Of a DNA stretch of 64,000 nt, positions 53,878 through 63,261 are shown piece by piece (position 1 is the first letter of the stretch; each line of letters starts with the position of its first letter). The stretch spans positions 372,001 to 436,000 of the forward strand of contig NC_014654.1 in assembly GCF_000166415.1 (NCBI RefSeq), read 5' to 3'. The notes under the pieces are model-generated. The model was given only the letters and a program-made list of their open reading frames with translations, did no database searches and was not told where the DNA came from. A program made the translations under genes and the position numbers. This stretch comes from Halanaerobium hydrogeniformans (GTDB lineage Bacteria; Bacillota; Halanaerobiia; Halanaerobiales; Halanaerobiaceae).

Positions 53878-54137
53878 TTTGATCAGGGAAAGTAATCAAA
53901 TCTTATCTATTTCAGCGAAGCAGGGTTAGTGAGAGCCTGCCAGTAGGTAGTTTGGTGAAGTTCCCCTGTGAGTTGTCGGCTGAACACAAAAGTAAGCTGG
54001 ACCGGTTTTCTACCGTTAAGTGGATAGGTTATTGGAATCATTAATATTCCTGTGACTGATGAGTGGGCTTTTTAGCCAAAAAGATTGGTACCACGAGATT
54101 ATAACCCTCGTTCTTTAATTAGAACGGGGGATTTTTG
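53878..54137 (+). promoter_or_regulatory. T-box riboswitch, Phe-specific (UUC)
   Basis: A tRNA-sensing leader. The T-box core GGTACCACG lies at 54087-54095 and the terminator stem CCCTCGTTCT/AGAACGGGGG with T run ends at 54137. The specifier, found by aligning GAAGTTCCCCTGTGAGTTG with the second T-box, is TTC at 53961-53963 (Phe). The UGGU sequence in the T-box matches a tRNA with A73, as tRNA-Phe has. Uncharged tRNA-Phe should prevent termination and turn on pheA. Confidence 0.9.
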
Positions 54138-54176
54138 CATTTATAACTATAAAATTATTTTATGAGGGGGAGATTG

Positions 54177-55043
54177 ATGAAGAATTTAGACTATGCTTAT
54201 TTAGGACCACCAGGAACTTTTAGTGAACAGGCAATTTCAGCTTACTGCAGCAAATATGGTGGTAAAACACATGCCTGTGATTCTATTCGTGACATCGTTG
54301 AGACCATTGTGAAGGATGAGGTTGATCTGGGACTACTACCTTTAGAAAACTCTCTGGAAGGATCGGTTAATTTAAGTCTGGATCTGCTCTACAAACACTC
54401 AGAATTAAAACTCTATAGAGAAATCGTCTTACCTATAGCCCATTATCTACTGGCAGCTCCCGGTGTAAAAAAAGAGGATATTAAAAAAATATACAGCCAT
54501 CCTCAGGCTATTGCTCAATCTGGAGATTATATCAACCGTCATTTAAGTGAAGCAAAGATAGTCTATACTGATAGTACTGCAGCAGCTGCGGCAGAAGCTT
54601 TAAAACATGATGACAGGGCTGTAATCGGCTCGATCAGGCTGGCCGATATTTATCAGCTGGATGTTCTAGCAGAAAATTTACAGGGGGATCTTCCCAATGC
54701 AACCCGCTTTGTGCTGGCAGCCAAGGCAGATAAAGACTTCAGTGATAAAAACCATCTAGGTAATAATGCAGAAAGCCAATTTAAGACTTCAATCATCTGT
54801 GCACCAGAAGTTAACCGGGCAGGTGTTTTACATGAGATGTTGGGAGAGTTCGCTAAAAAAGAAATTGATTTGAGCAGGATCGAGTCAAGACCGACCAGAC
54901 AGAGATTGGGCGAATATTTATTTTATATTGATCTGATGGGAAGTAGTGAAGATCCTGATTTAATCGAGGCACTTAATGAGGTTGAAGCTATGTCAGGCTA
55001 TTTTAGGCTTTTAGGTTCATATCCAAAAACAGTGATTAAATAG
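54177..55043 (+). CDS. pheA: Prephenate dehydratase
   Basis: A 288-residue enzyme making phenylpyruvate from prephenate. YLGPPGTFSEQA, LPLENSLEGSVN, NATRFVLA (catalytic Thr-Arg-Phe), and a C-terminal ACT domain with RIESRPTR, the phenylalanine feedback site. No chorismate mutase domain is fused. ATG 54177 follows GGGGGAG; the upstream in-frame ATG 54162 precedes the ribosome site. Confidence 0.95.
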   Translation: MKNLDYAYLGPPGTFSEQAISAYCSKYGGKTHACDSIRDIVETIVKDEVDLGLLPLENSLEGSVNLSLDLLYKHSELKLYREIVLPIAHYLLAAPGVKKEDIKKIYSHPQAIAQSGDYINRHLSEAKIVYTDSTAAAAAEALKHDDRAVIGSIRLADIYQLDVLAENLQGDLPNATRFVLAAKADKDFSDKNHLGNNAESQFKTSIICAPEVNRAGVLHEMLGEFAKKEIDLSRIESRPTRQRLGEYLFYIDLMGSSEDPDLIEALNEVEAMSGYFRLLGSYPKTVIK

Positions 55044-55093
55044 TTAATCTGTACCTTGAAAAATAAATATTTGGGCGAAAGCGGAACTTTAAT

Positions 55094-55122
55094 TTGACAA
55101 ATTAAAATTCTCCTGCTATAAT
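55094..55122 (+). promoter_or_regulatory. Promoter of the aromatic operon
   Basis: TTGACA (55094-55099), 17-base spacer, perfect TATAAT (55117-55122). Confidence 0.9.
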
Positions 55123-55134
55123 ACTCATTAATAA

Positions 55135-55366
55135 ATTAAAACTCTAAAAAACTTTGAAAGAGGATCCAGTAAGCTTTAAGCTGAAATACACCTCTTGAGT
55201 TGCCAGCTGAAAGTGAAAACGATTAAGCTTAGGCCGTTAACCGGCGTTACTCGGTGCGGAAGTGTTAGCTTCCAGTAGAGATGATCTTGAGAGATTTTTA
55301 TATTTTTTGAGATTAAAACAGGTGGTACCGCGATTATAATCGCCCTGAGATGGGGCGATTTTTTGT
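55135..55366 (+). promoter_or_regulatory. T-box riboswitch, Tyr-specific (UAC)
   Basis: T-box core GGTGGTACCGCG (55321-55332) and terminator stem AATCGCCC/GGGGCGATT followed by T6. The specifier in GAAATACACCTC is TAC at 55187-55189 (Tyr), followed by a purine. UGGU again fits A73, as in tRNA-Tyr. It should raise expression of the DAHP synthase-tyrA-aroA-hisC-DAHP synthase genes when Tyr is scarce. The gap 55367-55486 has no further feature. Confidence 0.92.
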
Positions 55367-55486
55367 ATTTATATAGTAAAATATTGGAAGTAAACAGTTT
55401 CTTGGTCTGGAATTTAAAGGCGATAATAATTTGATTAAATTTAAAAAAATTAAAAGATTTTAATGAGAAGAGAGGAGTTTTAAATC

Positions 55487-56536
55487 ATGATAGCAGTACT
55501 AAAAAGAAATGCAAGTGAGGCGGACAAAGACAGGGTAATCGAGGTAATTAAAGGTGAGAATTTTGATGTTCACCCCATTCAGGGAGTAGAAAAGACAATT
55601 ATTGGGGTACTTGGTGATCAGGATAATAGGATTAAATTAAAAGAAAAACTGATGACAATGGGTTGTGTAGAAAAGGTAGTTGTGATCTTAGAACCATATA
55701 AATTAACGAGTTGGAACTTTAAACAGGAAAAAACTGTGATCGATTTAGGTGATGGGGTCAAGATCGGTGGAGATGAACTGACAGTTATGGCAGGACCCTG
55801 TTCTGTAGAAAGCAGAGAACAGATCCTGAAAACGGCCAGGATAGTTAAAGCTGGTGGAGCTCAACTGCTTCGAGGTGGAGCTTTCAAACCGAGAACCTCT
55901 CCCTACTCCTTCCAGGGCTTAGGAGAAGAAGGTTTAAAATATATGGCAGAAGCCAGAGAAGAAACAGGCTTAAAGATCATCACAGAGCTGATGGATATTG
56001 AACACATCGATGTTATAATGGAATACACGGATGTAATTCAAATTGGAGCCCGTAATATGCAGAACTACTCGCTTTTAAAGGCGATCGGTAAACTTGATAA
56101 ACCGGTAATGTTAAAAAGAGGTATGTCAGCTACGATTAAAGAATGGCTGCTGGCTGCAGAATATGTGATGAATGAGGGTAACCATGATGTTATCTTATGT
56201 GAGAGAGGGGTAAGAACCTTTGGTGAAGAAACAAGAAACACCATGGATTTAAGTTCCATTCCTTTAGTACAGCAGATCAGTCACTTACCTTTGATCGCAG
56301 ATCCAAGTCATGGTACAGGACGCTGGGAGCTGGTAACACCTGTTGCCAGAGCAGCAGCTGCAGTTGGGGCAGATGGAATCATGGTTGAGGTACATCCTGA
56401 ACCTCAGAATGCTCTATCTGATGGACATCAATCTCTAAAACCTGCCAATTATCACCTGATGATGGATGAACTGAGGGCGATTCATAGTTCTATTCATCGC
56501 TTTGATGCCAGAGAGAAGAAAATCGCTTATGCCTAG
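55487..56536 (+). CDS. aroF: DAHP synthase (copy 1), ferredoxin-like-domain type
   Basis: A 349-residue type I-beta 3-deoxy-7-phosphoheptulonate synthase, first step of the shikimate pathway. Residues 1-75 form a ferredoxin-like domain, which in Thermotoga binds Tyr/Phe for feedback control. The catalytic barrel has MAGPCSVES, RGGAFKPRTSPYSFQG and DPSHGTGR. The region from 55735 to about 56400 is nearly identical in DNA to copy 2; the flanks are not. It overlaps tyrA by eight bases. Confidence 0.95.
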   Translation: MIAVLKRNASEADKDRVIEVIKGENFDVHPIQGVEKTIIGVLGDQDNRIKLKEKLMTMGCVEKVVVILEPYKLTSWNFKQEKTVIDLGDGVKIGGDELTVMAGPCSVESREQILKTARIVKAGGAQLLRGGAFKPRTSPYSFQGLGEEGLKYMAEAREETGLKIITELMDIEHIDVIMEYTDVIQIGARNMQNYSLLKAIGKLDKPVMLKRGMSATIKEWLLAAEYVMNEGNHDVILCERGVRTFGEETRNTMDLSSIPLVQQISHLPLIADPSHGTGRWELVTPVARAAAAVGADGIMVEVHPEPQNALSDGHQSLKPANYHLMMDELRAIHSSIHRFDAREKKIAYA

Positions 56537-57449
56537 TTTAAAAAAAATAGCTGTTGTCGGGGTGGGCTTGATCGGTGCCTCCCTGGCAGCAGCTTTTAAA
56601 AAATATCTTGGAAATGTGAAAGTTTTAGCAGTTGATCAAGATGCAGAAGTGATAAAAAAGGCAGAAAAGCTTGAGATAATTGACAGGGGTTATACAGAAA
56701 TAGCAGCTAATTTAAATGAAGCAGAGGTGGTTTTTATCGCAGTACCAGTTGCTAAAATCGGGACTGTCGTAAAAGAGCTTGCTGATGATTCTTTAAAAAA
56801 TCAGTTGATAGTTGATGCTGGCAGCACCAAAAAAGCTGTTATGCTTGAGGCCAGAGAATTTTTAAAAAATACTTCACAGAGATTTATTGGTGGTCATCCG
56901 ATGGCAGGTTCTCATAAATCAGGTATAGACTGGCATCAGGCAGATCTTTTTGTTGATGCACCATTTATCTTAACCCCAGTAATTGAAAACCCAGCTGGAA
57001 AAGACCTAAATCACAATCAAAGTGAAGCAGAATTTTTAAGCAGTTTAAGTTCTGGAGAAAAAGAAGATCTAGAAATTTTAAAAGATATTGTAGAAAAGAT
57101 AGGTGCTAAAAGCTATTTGATGTCTGCAGAAAGTCATGACCGTAGGACAGCCTTTGTCAGCCATTTACCCCATCTTTTATCTTCGGGTCTGGTTAATCTA
57201 ATTGCCCAACAGCAAAACAGAAGTAATTTTTTAGAGCTGGCAGGTAGTGGTTTTGCAGATATGACAAGGATTGCTGGTGGTTCAGCAGAACTGTGGCAGG
57301 ATATTATTCTCAGTAACAGAGAAAATATAGTTAAAGCTTTAACAGAATATCAAGAGATTTTAGAAGAGATAAAAATAACTTTAGAAAGCGATGAGCAGCA
57401 AGGACTGTATACTTTCTTAGCAAGAGCAGCAGAAATAAAGGAAAATTAG
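56529..57449 (+). CDS. tyrA: Prephenate dehydrogenase
   Basis: A 306-residue NAD-dependent enzyme making 4-hydroxyphenylpyruvate. GVGLIGASLAAAFK nucleotide site, VDAGSTKK, GGHPMAGSHKSG and RTAFVSHLPHLLSSGL with the catalytic His. No ACT or chorismate mutase domain. ATG 56529 overlaps the DAHP synthase stop by eight bases. Confidence 0.93.
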   Translation: MPSLKKIAVVGVGLIGASLAAAFKKYLGNVKVLAVDQDAEVIKKAEKLEIIDRGYTEIAANLNEAEVVFIAVPVAKIGTVVKELADDSLKNQLIVDAGSTKKAVMLEAREFLKNTSQRFIGGHPMAGSHKSGIDWHQADLFVDAPFILTPVIENPAGKDLNHNQSEAEFLSSLSSGEKEDLEILKDIVEKIGAKSYLMSAESHDRRTAFVSHLPHLLSSGLVNLIAQQQNRSNFLELAGSGFADMTRIAGGSAELWQDIILSNRENIVKALTEYQEILEEIKITLESDEQQGLYTFLARAAEIKEN

Positions 57450-57458
57450 GAGGAGATT

Positions 57459-58745
57459 ATGGATTTAATAGTAGAAAGAAAAAGAAAAGTTAGTGGAGAA
57501 ATAAAGGTGCCGGGAGATAAATCTATTTCCCATCGTTCTTTGATTTTAGCCTCTATTGCAGAGGGTGTTAGTAAAATTGAGGGTTTACTTGAAGCAGAAG
57601 ACTGTTTAAGTACCATGCAGATTATGAAAGATTTGGGTATTAAAATAGAAAAAACAGCAGAAGGCAGTTATCAGGTTCATGGAAAAGGCTTAGATGGACT
57701 CGAAGAAGCAGATGATGTTTTAGATTGTGGTAATTCGGGAACTTCGATGAGGCTTTTAACAGGTCTTTTGGCTTCTCAGGATTTTTATTCTGTAGTTACC
57801 GGTGATCATTCACTGCGTAAAAGACCGATGCAGAGGATAATAGGGCCCCTCTCAAGAATGGGAGCTCAGATTTGGTCCCGTAAAAATGGTTTGGCTCCGA
57901 TGAGTATCAGAGGTCAGAAACTTGATGCTATAGAATATACTTTACCGGTAGCCAGTGCTCAACTTAAATCTTCAATCCTGCTGGCAGCCTTAAAATCAGA
58001 GGGAGAAACAATTATTAATGAACCGGCAGTATCCCGTGACCATACCGAAAGGATGCTCAAGGGGGCAGGGGTTGAGATAGATATTGAGGAAGATAGAATA
58101 GTTTTAAAGGCAGCAGAAAAAAGAAAATTAAATTCTTTTGAAATCAAGGTACCTGGTGACATATCTTCAGCTGCATTTTTCATAACTGCTGCTTTAACAG
58201 CAGATGAGGGAGAATTGCTGATAAAAAATGTTGGTTTAAACCAGACCAGAAGCGGTTTTATAGAGGTCGTTCAGGCAATGGGAGGCGAAATCAGCCTTTT
58301 AAATAAGAAGGATCAGGGTGGAGAACCAACAGCGGACATACTTGTTAAGGCTTCAGATCTAAAAGCCTGTGAGGTAAGTGGAGAGATAATACCCAGGTTG
58401 ATCGATGAGATTCCAATTATAGCGGTTTTAGCAGCAGCTGCAGAAGGGAAAACCCTGATTAAAGATGCAGAAGAACTGCGGGTCAAAGAAACAGATCGGA
58501 TTGCTGCAGTTGTTAGTGAATTTAAGAAATTAGGTATTGAAATAGAAGAACATCCAGATGGGATGACTATAAATGGGCCGGTAGAGGTCGAAGGTGGAAT
58601 TGAAGTAGAAAGTTATCATGATCATAGAATCGCAATGTCTTTAGCGGTACTTGCCTTAAGAACAAAAAAAGGTTTAACGATTAAGGGTAGTGAAATTATC
58701 AATACTTCTTTTCCCAGTTTTGAAGAACTTTTAGCCTCGATTTAA
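57459..58745 (+). CDS. aroA: 3-phosphoshikimate 1-carboxyvinyltransferase (EPSP synthase)
   Basis: A 428-residue enzyme joining shikimate-3-phosphate and PEP. VPGDKSISHRSLIL, DCGNSGTSMRLLTGLLA, and KETDRIAA are diagnostic. AGGAGG ribosome site; nine bases after tyrA. Confidence 0.96.
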   Translation: MDLIVERKRKVSGEIKVPGDKSISHRSLILASIAEGVSKIEGLLEAEDCLSTMQIMKDLGIKIEKTAEGSYQVHGKGLDGLEEADDVLDCGNSGTSMRLLTGLLASQDFYSVVTGDHSLRKRPMQRIIGPLSRMGAQIWSRKNGLAPMSIRGQKLDAIEYTLPVASAQLKSSILLAALKSEGETIINEPAVSRDHTERMLKGAGVEIDIEEDRIVLKAAEKRKLNSFEIKVPGDISSAAFFITAALTADEGELLIKNVGLNQTRSGFIEVVQAMGGEISLLNKKDQGGEPTADILVKASDLKACEVSGEIIPRLIDEIPIIAVLAAAAEGKTLIKDAEELRVKETDRIAAVVSEFKKLGIEIEEHPDGMTINGPVEVEGGIEVESYHDHRIAMSLAVLALRTKKGLTIKGSEIINTSFPSFEELLASI

Positions 58746-58807
58746 GTTAAGGCAAAATATAGCTTATAATAAAATGATATTATTACGAACAAAGGGAAGG
58801 TGAGTTG

Positions 58808-59923
58808 ATGAACAGTTTATTTGATGGAGTATCTGAGGGAGTAAAAAACATGAAGCGTTATCAGGCAGGCAAAAGCATAGAAGAGGTCAAAAGAGAATTT
58901 GGCCTGGAAAAAATAGTTAAGCTTGCTTCAAATGAAAACCCCTTAGGACCTGCTCCAGAAGTAATTGAGACAATTAAAAAAGAGGCAGCAAATGTTTATC
59001 TTTATCCTGATTCAGACAGCAGAATATTAAAGGAGAGTTTAAGTAAACATTATTCACTGCCCCTTGAAAATATATTTATCGGTAATGGTTCAGATGAGAT
59101 TTTAGATCTTTTGATGACCCTGCTTTTAAATGAAGGTGATCAAATTGTCCAGGGAGATCCTTCATTTATTAAATATGAATTAGCAGCCAGGTCAAGGGGT
59201 GGAGAAAGCATAAAAATAGATTTAGATGAAAACCACCGCCTGCAGCCGGAAAAGATGTTAGAGGCGATCACAGATCAGACCAGGGCCATCTTTATCTGCA
59301 ATCCCAATAATCCGACCGGAACCGTGCTTGAAAAAAATGAGATCGAAGCACTTTTAAAAAAGGTGCCTGAAGAAGTGCTTTTTGTGGTTGACCAGGCCTA
59401 TTATGAATACATGACAGCAGAAGAGTATTTTGATGGAATAGAATTGCTTGAGCAGTATCCCAATCTCTTTTTGATGCGGACTTTTTCTAAGGCTTATGGA
59501 ATGGCAGGTTTAAGAGTAGGCTATGCACTTGGTAATCCCAGGCTGGTTGATTATTTAAATAGAATTAGAGGACCTTTTAATGTTAATAGAATAGCTCAGC
59601 TTGCTGCAGTTACAGCACTTGAGGCAGATGATCACCTGCAAAAATGTTATCGGTTAAATAAAAAAGGAAAAGAATATCTTTATCAGGAGTTTTCAGAACT
59701 TGGACTGGAATATATTGAGACCCAGAGCAATTTTGTGATGGTAGATACTGGAATGTCAGCCGAAAAAGTTTTTAAAGAACTACAGCAAAAAGGTGTGATA
59801 ATCAGACCTGGTCATCAATTTGCTATGGAAAGCTGGATCAGGGTAACGATCGGTACCCAGGAAGAAAATGAATTTTTCATGGAGAATTTAAAAAGCTTAT
59901 TAAAAGGAGAAGATAAATTATGA
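58808..59923 (+). CDS. hisC: Histidinol-phosphate/aromatic aminotransferase
   Basis: A 371-residue PLP aminotransferase. LASNENPLGPAPEV, IFICNPNNPTGT, VVDQAYYEY, and the PLP lysine in MRTFSKAYGMAGLRVGYA. By sequence it is HisC; by location between aroA and a DAHP synthase it probably aminates phenylpyruvate and hydroxyphenylpyruvate, as B. subtilis HisC does. Its stop overlaps the next ATG (ATGA). Confidence 0.9.
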   Translation: MNSLFDGVSEGVKNMKRYQAGKSIEEVKREFGLEKIVKLASNENPLGPAPEVIETIKKEAANVYLYPDSDSRILKESLSKHYSLPLENIFIGNGSDEILDLLMTLLLNEGDQIVQGDPSFIKYELAARSRGGESIKIDLDENHRLQPEKMLEAITDQTRAIFICNPNNPTGTVLEKNEIEALLKKVPEEVLFVVDQAYYEYMTAEEYFDGIELLEQYPNLFLMRTFSKAYGMAGLRVGYALGNPRLVDYLNRIRGPFNVNRIAQLAAVTALEADDHLQKCYRLNKKGKEYLYQEFSELGLEYIETQSNFVMVDTGMSAEKVFKELQQKGVIIRPGHQFAMESWIRVTIGTQEENEFFMENLKSLLKGEDKL

Positions 59924-60969
59924 TTGCGGTATTAAAAAATAATGCGACAGAGGAAGACAAACAGAAGGTTATTGATCTGATAGAAGAACTAAATTTTGAA
60001 GCTCATCCCAATACAGGGGTGGAAAAAACCATAGTTGGGGTAATAGGTTCACCTGATAATAGAACCTTTTTAAAAGAAAAGTTAATGACGATGAACTGTG
60101 TAGAGAAAGTGGTTGTGATTTCTGACCCCTATAAACTGACAAGTTGGAACTTCAAACAGCATAAAACCGTGATCGATTTAGGTGATGGGGTCAAGATCGG
60201 TGGAGATGAACTGACAGTTATGGCAGGACCCTGTTCTGTAGAAAGCAGAGAACAGATCTTAGAAACGGCCAGGATCGTTAAAGCTGGTGGAGCTCAACTG
60301 CTTCGAGGTGGGGCTTTCAAACCGAGAACCTCCCCCTATTCTTTCCAGGGTTTAGGAGAAGAAGGTTTAAAATATATGGCAGAAGCCAGAGAAGAAACAG
60401 GCTTAAAGATCATCACAGAGCTGATGGATATTGAACACATCGATGTGATAATGGAATATACGGATGTAATACAAATCGGTGCCCGTAATATGCAGAACTA
60501 CTCGCTTTTAAAGGCGATCGGTAAACTGGATAAACCGGTAATGTTAAAAAGGGGTATGTCAGCTACGATTAAAGAATGGCTGCTGGCTGCAGAATATGTG
60601 ATGAATGAAGGTAACCATGATGTTATCTTATGTGAGAGAGGGGTAAGAACCTTTGGTGAAGAAACAAGAAACACCATGGATTTAAGTTCCATTCCTTTAG
60701 TACAGCAGCTCAGTCACTTACCTTTGATCGCAGATCCAAGTCATGGGACAGGCCGCTGGGAGCTGGTAACACCTGTTGCCAGAGCAGCAGTTGCAGTTGG
60801 GGCAGATGGAATCATGGTTGAGGTACATCCTGATCCCCAGAATGCTTTATCTGATGGTCCTCAGTCTTTAAAACCTGCCAACTACAATCTGATGATGGAT
60901 GAACTGAGGGCGATTCATAAAACTCTGGGCAGTTTTAAGGCAAGGGAGAAAAAGATCGCTTTTGCCTAG
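59920..60969 (+). CDS. aroF: DAHP synthase (copy 2), ferredoxin-like-domain type
   Basis: A 349-residue paralogue of the gene at 55487, in the same transcription unit. Catalytic residues are identical (MAGPCSVES, FKPRTSPYSFQG, DPSHGTGR). The N-terminal ferredoxin-like domain (1-75) and the last 20 residues differ clearly, at both DNA and protein level. The two may therefore respond to different aromatic amino acids. It starts within the hisC stop. Confidence 0.95.
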   Translation: MIAVLKNNATEEDKQKVIDLIEELNFEAHPNTGVEKTIVGVIGSPDNRTFLKEKLMTMNCVEKVVVISDPYKLTSWNFKQHKTVIDLGDGVKIGGDELTVMAGPCSVESREQILETARIVKAGGAQLLRGGAFKPRTSPYSFQGLGEEGLKYMAEAREETGLKIITELMDIEHIDVIMEYTDVIQIGARNMQNYSLLKAIGKLDKPVMLKRGMSATIKEWLLAAEYVMNEGNHDVILCERGVRTFGEETRNTMDLSSIPLVQQLSHLPLIADPSHGTGRWELVTPVARAAVAVGADGIMVEVHPDPQNALSDGPQSLKPANYNLMMDELRAIHKTLGSFKAREKKIAFA

Positions 60970-61021
60970 ATAGATGATTTTAAATGATCAAGCTGGATTA
61001 ACTAAAAAATTATAAAAACAG

Positions 61022-61056
61022 CCCTTAACTTCAAAAAAGTAGTTGAGGGCTGAGTT
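61022..61056. repeat. Hairpin between DAHP synthase 2 and aroC
   Basis: CAGCCCTTAACT pairs with AGTTGAGGGCTG with one bulged base. No T run follows on the plus strand, so it is more likely an mRNA stability or weak attenuation element than a full terminator. Confidence 0.5.
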
Positions 61057-61077
61057 AGTATTGAGGAGGATAATTAA

Positions 61078-62277
61078 ATGTTTGAATATTTAACAGCAGG
61101 AGAATCACATGGACCCCGGTTAACAGCAATTATCAAGAGTCTGCCTGCCGGGCTTAAAATAGAGCTAGATGAGATAAATGAACAATTATATAGAAGACAG
61201 CAGGGTTATGGTCGAGGTGGCCGGATGAAAATTGAAAGTGATAAGGTGATCATAAATTCCGGTTTGCGCCATAAAAAAACCCTTGGTTCTCCCCTCAGCA
61301 TGACGGTGGAAAATAAGGACTGGCAGAATTGGCTGGAAATTATGGCCCCTGATGGGGAAAAAGGAGAAGCTGTTGAGGCTCTGACAAATCCAAGACCAGG
61401 ACATGCTGATCTACCAGGTGCTTTAAAATATAACCAACTGGATCTGCGTAATATTTTAGAAAGGGCCAGTGCCAGAGAAACTGCAGCCAGAACGGCTGTA
61501 GGAGCAGTGGCCAGACAATTTTTAAATGAACTCGATATCAATATCTACAGCCATGTAGTCCAGATCGGTGATCTTAAAAGCAAAAACTGGGGCCAGCTCA
61601 AAGCTGAAACTCCAGAGCGTTTTGATTCCGAAAAAGCCAGGGCAGAATATTTTGCTGAACTTGATAAAACCCCCCTCCGCTGTGGAGACAGCCAAAAAAC
61701 AGCAGAGATGATAGAATTAATCGACAGTTGGAAAGAAAATGGTGATTCTGTGGGCGGGGTTTTTGAAATAGTTGTGACAGGAGTTCCGGTTGGGATAGGT
61801 AGTCATGTTCACTGGGATTTAAAGCTGGAAAGTAAACTGGCCGCCCAATTAATGGGTCTCCAGGCTATTAAAGGTGTTGAAATCGGAGCCGGTTTTAAAG
61901 GTGCTTCAATGCCTGGTTCAGAAGTTCATGATCAAATATATTATGATCAAGAAAAGGGTTTTTTCCGCTGTACTAACCAGGCAGGTGGAATTGAAGGTGG
62001 AATGTCAAATGGTGAAGAGATTGTGATCAGACTGGCCATGAAACCGATCCCAACCCTTGCTAAGGCTTTAGAAACAGCAGATTTGATCTCCAAAGAAAAA
62101 CGCACAGCAGCCAAAGAGCGCTCTGATGTCTGTGCAGTACCAGCTGCCTCAATAGTTGGAGAAGCAATAACAGCTTCTGTGCTGGCTGAAAGCTGCAGCA
62201 GCAAATTTGGAGGAGACAGTATGGAAGAAATCAGGCGCAATTATGAGAGCTATTTAGAATATCTAAGCAATTTCTAA
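61078..62277 (+). CDS. aroC: Chorismate synthase
   Basis: A 399-residue FMN-dependent lyase, last step to chorismate. TAGESHGPRLTAII, RRQQGYGRGGRMKIE, RPGHADLPGALKY, RASARETAARTAVGA and GGMSNGEEI are the family signatures. AGGAGG ribosome site. It probably ends the Tyr T-box operon. Confidence 0.97.
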   Translation: MFEYLTAGESHGPRLTAIIKSLPAGLKIELDEINEQLYRRQQGYGRGGRMKIESDKVIINSGLRHKKTLGSPLSMTVENKDWQNWLEIMAPDGEKGEAVEALTNPRPGHADLPGALKYNQLDLRNILERASARETAARTAVGAVARQFLNELDINIYSHVVQIGDLKSKNWGQLKAETPERFDSEKARAEYFAELDKTPLRCGDSQKTAEMIELIDSWKENGDSVGGVFEIVVTGVPVGIGSHVHWDLKLESKLAAQLMGLQAIKGVEIGAGFKGASMPGSEVHDQIYYDQEKGFFRCTNQAGGIEGGMSNGEEIVIRLAMKPIPTLAKALETADLISKEKRTAAKERSDVCAVPAASIVGEAITASVLAESCSSKFGGDSMEEIRRNYESYLEYLSNF

Positions 62278-62372
62278 GCTTAAATATATAGTTTTTTAAA
62301 CTTTCTCTCACATTTTCATCACATTCATCGATTATACTTTTATTTAAGAAATGAGAAAGGAAGTGGATAAAC

Positions 62373-63128
62373 ATGAAAAAAATATTAGTATCACTCTTAA
62401 TTATAACTGTTCTGATCGTACCGACATCTGTTTTTGCTCAGGAAATGGATATGACTCCTGAGGAACCAGTAGACTCTAGTATAGAAGAAGATATCGGTGG
62501 CAACATAGTAGCTGAGGTAAATGGTGAAGAGATTACAGATCAGGAGTTAGCCCAACAGGCTAATGTAAATCAACTGCTGCAGGAGATCGCGCAGATAGAT
62601 CAGCAGTTAGCACAGGTTCTTGTTGACTCGGAAAGTGGTAATGAGGTTCTAGACGAATTTCAAAAACTTAAGCTCGATGCTTTAATCGATAATGTACTTC
62701 TTTCACAACAGGCTGAGGAACTTGGTATAGAGTTAACTGACGAAGAAGTTGACGAAATTTATCAAGCTCAAAAAGAATCGATCAAACAGCAGAATGATTT
62801 AAGTGAAGAAGATTTCTTAGCTGTACTTGAAAATCAGGGTTTCGAATCTGAAGAAGAATACAAGCAGGCTTTTGCAGATAATCCTAGTTTAAAAGTAAAT
62901 AAACTGATCGAACAGGAAGTTCTGGGAGATTTCGAAATTTCTGAAGAAGAATTACTTGAAGAATATGAAGCTAATGAAGAACAATTTACCCAGGGTGGAG
63001 AGACTATTCCTTTTGAGCAGATTAAACCTCAGTTAGAACAAATGATGATGCAACAGAGACAAAATGATGTTATCAATGATTATATAGAAGGATTAAGAGA
63101 CGACGCAGAAATAGAGATAATGATTTAA
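62373..63128 (+). CDS. Secreted SurA N-domain-like chaperone
   Basis: A 251-residue exported protein. Signal peptide KKILVSLLIITVLIVPTSVFAQ, then a Glu/Gln-rich SurA_N-type chaperone domain (VAEVNGEEITDQEL to the C-terminus). No PPIase domain is present, unlike full SurA or PrsA. Likely assists proteins beyond the cytoplasmic membrane. Strong AGAAAGGAAG ribosome site; single gene with terminator. Confidence 0.8.
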   Translation: MKKILVSLLIITVLIVPTSVFAQEMDMTPEEPVDSSIEEDIGGNIVAEVNGEEITDQELAQQANVNQLLQEIAQIDQQLAQVLVDSESGNEVLDEFQKLKLDALIDNVLLSQQAEELGIELTDEEVDEIYQAQKESIKQQNDLSEEDFLAVLENQGFESEEEYKQAFADNPSLKVNKLIEQEVLGDFEISEEELLEEYEANEEQFTQGGETIPFEQIKPQLEQMMMQQRQNDVINDYIEGLRDDAEIEIMI

Positions 63129-63160
63129 CTACTCCCTATAAATTTGTATATGAACTGAGA

Positions 63161-63198
63161 GCACCCTGCTGATTTTAGGCAGGGTGTTTTCTTTTTTT
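63161..63198 (+). terminator. Terminator after the SurA-like gene
   Basis: CACCCTGC pairs with GCAGGGTG around a nine-base loop, followed by TTTTCTTTTTTT. Confidence 0.9.
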
Positions 63199-63261
63199 CG
63201 GCTAAGGTGATAAAATATTACTTAGTAATTAAATTATATCCCTGGAGAGAGGTGGCTGCAG

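Noticed and set aside
55487-60969. The two DAHP synthase genes as an assembly duplication
   Set aside because: The copies have different N-termini, C-termini, scattered synonymous changes and different neighbours, so both are real.
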